Assembly: GCA_905193485.1 (NCBI GenBank)
Contig: CAJJOX010000149.1
Location: 1 to 5,635 of the forward strand
Source: an uncultured Porphyromonadaceae bacterium
GTDB lineage: Bacteria > Bacteroidota > Bacteroidia > Bacteroidales > Muribaculaceae
Reading direction: 5' to 3'
Length of the DNA: 5,635 bases
Shown here: one piece after another, positions 1 to 5,125 of the stretch
Layout of the letters: each line of letters starts with the position of its first letter
Position numbering within the stretch: the stretch's first letter is position 1
Made by a program: the position numbers and the translations under genes
Notes under the pieces: generated by a model
Databases searched by the model: none
Told to the model about the DNA's origin: nothing
Seen by the model: the letters and a program-made list of their open reading frames with translations, nothing else

Positions 1-442
1 CGATTATCCTGTCGGCATTTCGACAGGCGTAAAGAGTCTTTTTCCGAAGTTTCAGCCGCATGCCCGGTTTGAATGTTTCGGGGCGCGTCAGGAAAATCAA
101 GTCGTGAATTGTGACCACCGTGCGGGTGGCGGATCTTCTCAGACCGGTCGGGATCTCATTGCTCAGTCCGTGATAAATGTCAATCCCGTATTTTCGGAGA
201 TCACCCCTGAGAAAACGGTTGCGCCACAACTCGTAGGTGACGGCTCCGCCAAAAGCCGGCGGATATACGCGGCGGATGTTTGCCGCTTCGGGGAGGATGG
301 TTTCAGGCTGCCTGCGCGGACCGAACAGGAAAAGCCCGGCGTCGGGATATTCACGGCTTAACGCTGCGACGACGCGACGACTGTAGTTGCCGATACCGGT
401 CAGATTGACAATTGCCTTTTTTGCATCAAATCCTATATTCAT
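1..442 (-). CDS. GT4-family (GT-B) glycosyltransferase, N-terminal part, cut by the window edge
   Basis: Reading the minus strand from the ATG at 442 gives 147 open codons with no stop before base 1. The product is the N-terminal Rossmann domain of a GT-B enzyme: it opens with MNIGFDAKKA, followed by the glycine-rich GIGNYSR at residues 16-22 (acceptor-side loop typical of GT4 enzymes), DIYHGLSNEIP at 88-98 and TIHDLIF at 111-117. These are wordings I know from Bacteroidota 'glycosyltransferase family 1/4' proteins. Such proteins are usually about 350-380 residues, so the nucleotide-sugar-binding C-terminal domain (with its E-x7-E motif) should lie beyond the left edge. The family transfers a sugar from an NDP-sugar with retention of configuration in the cytoplasm; the sugar is not predictable here. 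The gene starts 25 bases after the stop of the GT2 gene, so it is likely cotranscribed. No clear Shine-Dalgarno is visible. The family call is firm, the substrate unknown. Confidence 0.88.
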   Translation of the reverse strand, partial: MNIGFDAKKAIVNLTGIGNYSRRVVAALSREYPDAGLFLFGPRRQPETILPEAANIRRVYPPAFGGAVTYELWRNRFLRGDLRKYGIDIYHGLSNEIPTGLRRSATRTVVTIHDLIFLTRPETFKPGMRLKLRKKTLYACRNADRII

Positions 443-467
443 TGCCGATTTTCATAACTTTATTCGA

Positions 468-1445
468 TCAATCCCGCGATTCCCGGTGCGTGTTATCCCC
501 CTCGTCGGATCGCTCGGGCAACATCACACTCACATCGTCGCCTATTTCATCCCAGAGCTGTTTTGCCGCCGGGCGGGCGAACAGTTTCAGCAGCTTCTTT
601 CCGGAGCTGCGAAGCAATTCGGTCTTTAACGTTTTCGGATTCACGCGTTCTTCGGGATTCCAGGGGTGGTCAAACAGCAGAATCTGCTGATAAAAAGCGC
701 GTATTGTGATGCCCCATTTGCGGAGGAACTGCACAGGCCCGTCATTTTTCACTATCCTGTTGACCGACACATTTTTAAAATGATAGACCATACTGCGGCC
801 TATGCCCTTGAACGTCCGGATGCCGGCAAGCCACAGTTTGGCATTGAAATCGGGATCAGAGCCCATGCCGGGGGTGAATTCCACACTGTATCCGCCTACC
901 AGATCCCAGATGTCGCGGTGCACGACCGTCGGGGGGAACAAAGCGCCTGACCAGTCGCCTGGCTGAAGCGACTTATAAGTGTCAAGCAATTCCTGTTCGC
1001 GGAATGTTTCTGTCGTAAGACCGAAATCACGGTTTACGAAATGCCTCATCCTTGCCTTCGGCTCAATCAATGTCGATCCGAAATACCACAGTTTGTCATC
1101 GCGCTGACGGATCTCGGAATACAACGCCTCGTCCCATCCGGGCAGAACATACATATCGTCGTTGACATACGCCACATAATCGGTTGTCATCAGAGGCCTG
1201 AGCCCGTTCATGGCCCAGCACACGCCGATGTTGCCTTCGGAATGGGTGTATCTGTAACCTTTCGACTTCACCCACTCAAGAGTCCCGTCAGACCCGTCGT
1301 TGACATGGATCAGTATTTCATGACGATAAGTCGAATTACGCTCGATGCTTTCAACGCAGAGTTTAAGAAACGAAAGATTGTTCCACGACGGGATAAATAT
1401 TGAGAATAACGGCTGGGGAACGGTGTTTGTCAATGGGTTGGCCAT
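468..1445 (-). CDS. GT2-family (GT-A) glycosyltransferase
   Basis: Complete 325-residue protein. The N-terminal GT-A fold shows FSIFIPSWN (14-22, first beta strand), VNDGSDGT (48-55, nucleotide-binding loop) and VNDDMYV (94-100), where NDD occupies the metal-binding DXD position. FTPGMGSDPDF (190-200) is the region where GT2 enzymes keep the acidic catalytic base, and the YHF at 221-223 may supply a late metal-binding histidine. The last ~70 residues are charged and contain no membrane segment, so this looks like a soluble or peripherally bound cytoplasmic inverting transferase rather than a processive synthase. The ATG at 1445 is the only sensible start, because the core strand begins about 14 residues in; upstream is A/T-rich (TAATATAAGATT) with no Shine-Dalgarno, as is usual in Bacteroidota. 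It lies 39 bases after the Gtf3-like gene and 25 before the GT4 gene, all on one strand. Donor and acceptor cannot be read from sequence; rhamnosyl- or galactosyltransferase are only possibilities. Confidence 0.9.
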   Translation of the reverse strand: MANPLTNTVPQPLFSIFIPSWNNLSFLKLCVESIERNSTYRHEILIHVNDGSDGTLEWVKSKGYRYTHSEGNIGVCWAMNGLRPLMTTDYVAYVNDDMYVLPGWDEALYSEIRQRDDKLWYFGSTLIEPKARMRHFVNRDFGLTTETFREQELLDTYKSLQPGDWSGALFPPTVVHRDIWDLVGGYSVEFTPGMGSDPDFNAKLWLAGIRTFKGIGRSMVYHFKNVSVNRIVKNDGPVQFLRKWGITIRAFYQQILLFDHPWNPEERVNPKTLKTELLRSSGKKLLKLFARPAAKQLWDEIGDDVSVMLPERSDEGDNTHRESRD

Positions 1446-1484
1446 AATCTTATATTACGTGAGTCGTATGCTTTGTTCAGTATG

Positions 1485-2522
1485 TCATTTATTGATGATC
1501 TCCATGGCTCTTTTCAGCGCTTTTTTGAGGAATCTGCCTGATTTCAGCTCTATATTGATGGCCGACACATTGTCGACCATGCGTGAGTAATCGGCCGGGG
1601 TCACGGCATCAAGAGCCGCGTCAAGCTGCCGGAGCGATCCGACGGTGATGCCTATTCCGCGCTTGCGGATCAACTCCGCCCTTCCGGCTTTGTCCCACAC
1701 CACGACAGGAGCGTTGCACCGGAGGTAAAGTCCTACTTTGTGCGGATTGTTTATCGCCATGTACTCGCCCACTTTCCCGACGCCATCATCGAGTGAAATC
1801 CCATACCATGAAATTCCGAAGTCACCTTTGTGCGACGCTATGATATCGGTGTCGGGACGTTCGCCGCACATGCGCAGATTCGGCGTGGCATGTCCGAGAG
1901 TTTCATCATATTCCGATCCATAGAGATATATCTTCCGGTGTGGCATTTCTTTTGCAAGGTCGTAGATCCAGCCGTTGAGCCGCGGCGAGAGATTGCCGAC
2001 AAAAAAAAGCGAGAATTTCCCGTCTGAGGGATAGCCGTGCGGATCCCCGGAAACGCCGTGGATATAGTCCATTATTTCATAATCCGTCATCGGAGCCGTA
2101 CAGCCCTGCTTTTCGAGCCATTGCCGCATCGCGTGATTGTGAGTCAAAATCACGTCGGCCATATTGAGGAGCGGCATTTCCTGCCGGGGGGTCAGTTTCT
2201 TGTCGCGCCACGAGTCAAGGTCATGGATCAGGCATATCACCTTGGCTCCGCGTTTATGGGCAATGCGGCACAACCGGCCGAACATTTTCATCTGATACTG
2301 GGCAACGACCACATCTCCGGCACGCAGCTGCCGCATGGCGCGCAGCGCGCCATAGACGTTGCGCAATGAATGCACTATGCCGTTGCTGCTGAACGTGCGC
2401 CGCAGCCCTATGTTGGCATAGCCCATGCTCTCCATTATCTTTTCTATATCGGTGCGTGCCACACAGCCCCCGCAATGCGGGTGCTTGTAATTACGCGATA
2501 TGTACAGAAATCTGCCGTTCAT
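1485..2522 (-). CDS. Gtf3 / beta-1,6-galactofuranosyltransferase-like glycosyltransferase
   Basis: 345 residues from the ATG at 2522. An in-frame TTG at 2531 would add three residues, but that TTG lies inside a perfect promoter -7 box, so ATG is preferred. Visible motifs (ATG numbering): SRNYKHPHCGG (9-19), IHDLDSWR (99-106), FFVGNLSPRL (173-182), SWYG (238-241), NNPHKVGLYL (258-267), PVVVWDKAG (272-280) and GIGITVGSL (289-297). This pattern, two Rossmann domains with a late 'GLYL...PVVVW.KA...GIGITV' block, is that of the streptococcal Gtf3 / E. coli WbbI group, whose members include glucosyl- and galactofuranosyltransferases acting on glycoproteins or O-antigen. The role here is inferred: transfer of a hexose or galactofuranose onto a growing surface glycan in the cytoplasm. 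It starts 31 bases after the LtaS-like gene and is followed 39 bases later by the GT2 gene. Fold-family assignment is good; galactofuranose as donor is a guess, and no UDP-galactopyranose mutase gene is in the window. Confidence 0.82.
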   Translation of the reverse strand: MNGRFLYISRNYKHPHCGGCVARTDIEKIMESMGYANIGLRRTFSSNGIVHSLRNVYGALRAMRQLRAGDVVVAQYQMKMFGRLCRIAHKRGAKVICLIHDLDSWRDKKLTPRQEMPLLNMADVILTHNHAMRQWLEKQGCTAPMTDYEIMDYIHGVSGDPHGYPSDGKFSLFFVGNLSPRLNGWIYDLAKEMPHRKIYLYGSEYDETLGHATPNLRMCGERPDTDIIASHKGDFGISWYGISLDDGVGKVGEYMAINNPHKVGLYLRCNAPVVVWDKAGRAELIRKRGIGITVGSLRQLDAALDAVTPADYSRMVDNVSAINIELKSGRFLKKALKRAMEIINK

Positions 2523-2528
2523 CGAATG

Positions 2529-2536
2529 CAAAGATA
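2529..2536 (-). promoter_or_regulatory. Bacteroidota -7 promoter box (TATCTTTG) before the Gtf3-like gene
   Basis: On the minus strand this reads TATCTTTG, an exact match to the Bacteroidota sigma-ABfr -7 consensus TAnnTTTG. It sits in an A/T-rich 31-base gap (2523-2553) and its last base is only six bases before the ATG at 2522. Transcription in this phylum typically starts a few bases after the box, so the transcript would be leaderless or nearly so. No convincing TTTG -33 element is visible at the usual ~19-21 base spacing, which instead covers the last codons of the upstream gene. I infer an internal operon promoter. Confidence 0.55.
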
Positions 2537-2553
2537 ATATTTTTTCTGTATTC

Positions 2554-4566
2554 TCATTTCACCACTACGTCGTCGGAGTTCATACGGGAGAGATATGACT
2601 GCACCACGGCCTTGACATGGCGCTCCATATCCGCCTCCTGAGGCAGTCCGGAACCTTTGAGGTTTTTCTTCAGCAACGGGTCATTGCGGTAGTTGTAGAG
2701 GGCCTGCACACGTTCGGTGTCGAACATCATCATATAGTCGCCTTTGATGTAGATGGGCATGGAGTTCCAGTTGAATCCCCACGTGCTGTCGGCCGGAGTG
2801 TTGAGAAGGTCTTTGCCGAATGCTATATACGGACGATTATACCCCACATGGTTGAGCAGAGTGGGCATGATGTCGATCTGCTGCGCTATGCCGGGCTGCC
2901 GGCCGCGGGGGAGATGGCCGGAAGGATCGTAGAACAAGATGGGCACGCGCACATCGCCCATGGCCGTCTTGTAGACGTCGTGGGTGCGTTTCGAACTGGC
3001 ATGGTCGGCGCAGATCACGAATATGGTGTTGCCGAACCACGGCTGCCGGCGGGCTTCTTCAAAGAAACGGTGGATGGCGTAGTCGGTGTAACGGATGCAT
3101 TTGTGGAGCTGGTGGACGCCTTCGTCAACAAAGCGGTCTTTATATTTCTCGGGCACCTTGAACGGATGATGGCTCGAAAGCGTGAACACAGCCCCGACAA
3201 AAGGCTGCGGCATCTCGCTGAGCTTGGCGCAGAAAAACTGAAGGAAAGGCTCGTCCCACACGCCCCATGTGCCGTCAAATTCAGCGCGTCCGCCGAAACG
3301 GCTGTCGGCATAGAATTCATTCTGGCCATAATATCTGTCAAAGCCGGCCTGCCTTGTGAAAGCATGGAAGCCGAGCGATTCGTTGTCGGCGCCATGAAAG
3401 AACGCCGAAGTGTATCCCACGTTCTTGAGTTCGGAGGCTATGGAATTGATGTGGTTGATCGAGTGAGGCGACACTACGAAAGGCCGGTCGGCCCTCGGAA
3501 TGGAAGCGAGCACGGCAGGAGGCGCATCGATACTGTAATATGTGTTGGCTATCATCTGGTCGAAGTACATGCAGCTGTCGAGCATGGCGTCGGTATAGGG
3601 AGTGTAGCCTTTGTATGTGCCTCCGTCGAGATCGGGATTGAGAGCTCCGATGAATTCCTGCGCGAAGCTCTCGACAATGAATATCACAATGTTTTTCTTC
3701 GTAGGCACGGCCGTCGGCGACGGGGTGTGAAGCGGCGTGTAGACGGCATCAAGCTCCTGCTGCGTGGCGAAATAATGTGGTGTGGGGATAGTGTTCTGGC
3801 CGATGGTGCGGATCATCGAGAAAGGAGTGTTCAGCACCAGTCCGGTCTGCTCGGGCACAAGCGTATAGCGGAATGCGTAATTGATCGATATGGGACGCGT
3901 GGCCGAGAGAAAAAAGACGTTTCCGCGCATGCCGCATACAGCCATAAAGCCGGCGACAGCCAGCCAAATGGTGCGGCTGACATAGTAACGCCACAGCGGA
4001 CGTCCCGGGACAGGAAGGGCGGGACGACGAAAGAAACGGACGAGCGACCACACCATCACTGCGAAAAGCAGCACAAGATACCAATGACTGAGCAGTTCGG
4101 TGCCTATGATTGAGCCGAGGTTGCCTTCGCCGCCGAATTCACGGAAGATGGCGGAGGTGGCACGCTGGTGGCGGAACTCAAAAAACACCGTATCCGCCAG
4201 ATTAAGGAAAACGCACAGCGAGTTGACCGTCACATAGATCCACTTGGTCATCGTAGCCCACCAACGGCGTTCCTTTACGTGGAGCGGCAACAGCACAAGA
4301 AGGATATAGAGCGAGTTGGTATAGCATATCGCGGAAGTGTCAAACAGGAATCCGCCACGAAACATGGTCACGATCGACCCGAACGTGAGCCCTTCGGTGA
4401 AATTACCGCTGTTGATCCACAAAAACACAAGACGGCAAACGAAGTAAAGCACATAGACCCATAGCAGATTGATGACCACCGAGCCGATGGCCGACCGGGC
4501 CGCCGCTTGAAGCGAGCGTGGCGAGATTGCGGCTTTTAGTCTTGAAAGGAGGCTGTGAATGTTCAT
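2554..4566 (-). CDS. LtaS-like membrane phosphoglycerol transferase (alkaline phosphatase/sulfatase superfamily)
   Basis: Complete 670-residue protein with the LTA-synthase layout. Five hydrophobic segments, roughly 28-50, 74-95, 105-127, 160-178 and 198-218, anchor it in the inner membrane, followed by an extracytoplasmic catalytic domain from about 290. By comparison with staphylococcal LtaS (E255, T300, H416, D475, H476) the metal site maps to E299 in IVESF, D520 and H521 in CADH, with the substrate histidine at H466/H467 in SSHHPF. The nucleophile position falls on S345 in YYSID, serine instead of the LtaS threonine. WG-x-x-DE (434-439) and FFHG (389-392) are also typical. The family moves phosphoglycerol or phosphoethanolamine from phospholipids onto periplasmic glycans; in a Gram-negative bacterium true lipoteichoic acid is unlikely, so decoration of a surface polysaccharide is inferred. 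The ATG at 4566 overlaps the TGA of the preceding paralogue (ATGA), indicating translational coupling. A true sulfatase is less likely: there is no C/S-x-P-x-R motif and the membrane domain is present. Confidence 0.9.
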   Translation of the reverse strand: MNIHSLLSRLKAAISPRSLQAAARSAIGSVVINLLWVYVLYFVCRLVFLWINSGNFTEGLTFGSIVTMFRGGFLFDTSAICYTNSLYILLVLLPLHVKERRWWATMTKWIYVTVNSLCVFLNLADTVFFEFRHQRATSAIFREFGGEGNLGSIIGTELLSHWYLVLLFAVMVWSLVRFFRRPALPVPGRPLWRYYVSRTIWLAVAGFMAVCGMRGNVFFLSATRPISINYAFRYTLVPEQTGLVLNTPFSMIRTIGQNTIPTPHYFATQQELDAVYTPLHTPSPTAVPTKKNIVIFIVESFAQEFIGALNPDLDGGTYKGYTPYTDAMLDSCMYFDQMIANTYYSIDAPPAVLASIPRADRPFVVSPHSINHINSIASELKNVGYTSAFFHGADNESLGFHAFTRQAGFDRYYGQNEFYADSRFGGRAEFDGTWGVWDEPFLQFFCAKLSEMPQPFVGAVFTLSSHHPFKVPEKYKDRFVDEGVHQLHKCIRYTDYAIHRFFEEARRQPWFGNTIFVICADHASSKRTHDVYKTAMGDVRVPILFYDPSGHLPRGRQPGIAQQIDIMPTLLNHVGYNRPYIAFGKDLLNTPADSTWGFNWNSMPIYIKGDYMMMFDTERVQALYNYRNDPLLKKNLKGSGLPQEADMERHVKAVVQSYLSRMNSDDVVVK
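4563..4566 (-). promoter_or_regulatory. ATGA stop/start overlap coupling the two LtaS-like genes
   Basis: The minus strand reads AAAAAATGAAC: TGA (4565-4563) ends the upstream paralogue and ATG (4566-4564) starts the 670-residue gene. A 4-base overlap of this kind lets ribosomes terminate and reinitiate, so the two proteins are probably made together. The A-rich stretch before the overlap gives no Shine-Dalgarno sequence. Confidence 0.85.
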
Positions 4567-4907
4567 TTTTTATCGAGATCCTGATAGATTTTCTGAAGAA
4601 TGGCACGCATGCGCCATATACGGCCTGAATCGTCATCGCCTTCGGTCACACGGTCGAGCATGGTGTCGAAGACTGTGTAGCCGTCGGCGTCGCAGAGCAT
4701 TATGCCGTTGTTGAAGATATGCAGGCCGAAACGGTTGACATAGTCGGGCGAGAGCACGTCGCGACTGAAGGCGAAATCGTCGTGTGGCAGCCCCATCTGG
4801 GCAAGCAGGGTGGCAGGGAGGTCGGTCTGGCTCATGAGCGTGTCGACGGGAGCGGAATGCTCCACGGCTCCGCCACCCAGCACAATGGGGATATGGGCAT
4901 ACGCGCG
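4563..4907 (-). CDS. C-terminal fragment of a second LtaS-like phosphoglycerol transferase, 5' part lost at the junction
   Basis: About 114 residues are believable, beginning around AYAHIPIVLGG and ending in YQDLDKK. The fragment lines up with the C-terminal part of the next gene: HIPIVLGGG with RVPILFYDP, QTDLPATLLAQMGLP with QIDIMPTLLNHVGYN, FAFSRDVLSP with IAFGKDLLNT, and YTVFDT with YMMMFDT. This is the last part of the alkaline-phosphatase-type catalytic domain, after the metal-binding DH motif; the membrane segments and all metal ligands would lie upstream and are absent. Extending the frame further right to 5108 gives an Arg/Ala/Pro-rich stretch that is simply the antisense of the GC-rich plus-strand gene, so I end the gene near 4907; the exact break could be some 10 bases either way. 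The intact gene was probably a 600-650-residue paralogue, first or early in this operon. Most likely truncated by an assembly join rather than a natural pseudogene. Confidence 0.82.
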   Translation of the reverse strand, partial: RAYAHIPIVLGGGAVEHSAPVDTLMSQTDLPATLLAQMGLPHDDFAFSRDVLSPDYVNRFGLHIFNNGIMLCDADGYTVFDTMLDRVTEGDDDSGRIWRMRAILQKIYQDLDKK

Positions 4908-4925
4908 GCGGGCGGCGGCCGGGCG
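4905..4925. other. Probable chimeric junction between two genomes
   Basis: Left of here lies a minus-strand gene of moderate GC that matches its downstream paralogue; right of here lies high-GC plus-strand coding sequence of a different style. Neither frame makes a recognisable protein across the point. The bases are a (GGC)-repeat (GCGGCGGGCGGCGG) running into poly-G, giving no informative sequence to support the join. I place the break at 4905-4925; microhomology in the GGC repeat prevents an exact call. Confidence 0.75.
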
Positions 4926-5123
4926 GGGGGGGAGAGCCCCCCGGAGAGCCGGCCTGCGGCGCCCGAACGTCCCTCCACCCCGGCAGGACGCGGCGTGCCG
5001 ACCCGCTCGGAGACGGGGCTTCCCCCGACGGATGCCACGCCGGGCGGCGTGGCGTTCGAGATCGAGCGCCCGAAGGGGGATGCCGACGAAGTGGTGGACC
5101 CCGAACAACTCAACCTGTTCTGA
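4914..5123 (+). CDS. C-terminal fragment of an unrecognised GC-rich protein, 5' part missing
   Basis: An open plus-strand frame runs from the junction to the TGA at 5121-5123. Its codons mostly end in G or C, as in the following aroK, which argues that it is really translated. The product starts with a low-complexity stretch rich in Pro, Ser, Thr, Arg and Gly, with no fold apparent, then becomes more ordered (GGVAFEIERPKGDADEVV) and ends DPEQLNLF. Several DNA-repair and DNA-processing proteins (MutS and UvrC among them) end in a similar Q-L-x-L-F tail that can bind a sliding clamp; that is only a resemblance and I do not assign a family. The stop lies two bases before the aroK ATG (TGACGATG), so the two genes form an operon in their source genome. 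The first residues next to the junction are untrustworthy because of the G-runs and could be in the wrong frame. Confidence 0.5.
   Translation, partial: GGRAGGESPPESRPAAPERPSTPAGRGVPTRSETGLPPTDATPGGVAFEIERPKGDADEVVDPEQLNLF
4927..4942. repeat. G6-AGAG-C6 hairpin at the junction
   Basis: Six G (4927-4932), loop AGAG (4933-4936), six C (4937-4942): a perfect short inverted repeat inside an eight-G run beginning at 4925. The heptamer GAGAGCC also occurs twice, at 4932-4938 and 4944-4950. There is no T-tract, so it is not an intrinsic terminator. It may be coding in the proline-rich stretch, or a product of polymerase slippage at a difficult template. Confidence 0.6.
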
Positions 5124-5125
5124 CG

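Noticed and set aside
443..467. ATG at 455 on the minus strand as the start of the GT4 gene
   Set aside because: It is out of frame with the glycosyltransferase and stops within ten codons.
2523..2531. TTG at 2531 as the start of the Gtf3-like gene
   Set aside because: TTG is part of a perfect TAnnTTTG promoter box, and the ATG nine bases later gives the same protein less three residues. Kept as a minor alternative.
2617..4113. A 498-codon open frame on the plus strand
   Set aside because: It lies wholly antisense to the complete LtaS-like gene, its translation shows no recognisable domain, and the minus-strand protein has a full set of family motifs. Long antisense frames are common opposite genes with G/C-rich third positions.
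4719..4913. Leftward extension of the plus-strand frame that ends at 5123
   Set aside because: It crosses the junction and is antisense to the LtaS-like fragment. The G/C third-position pattern starts only after about 4914.
4927..4942. Intrinsic terminator between the convergent genes
   Set aside because: The G6/C6 stem has no following T-run on either strand, and it lies within coding or artefactual sequence.
4908..5108. N-terminal extension of the truncated LtaS-like fragment, starting at an ATG at 5108 on the minus strand
   Set aside because: The extra ~67 residues are Arg/Ala/Pro-rich, do not resemble the paralogue, and are antisense to the GC-rich plus-strand frame and to the junction.
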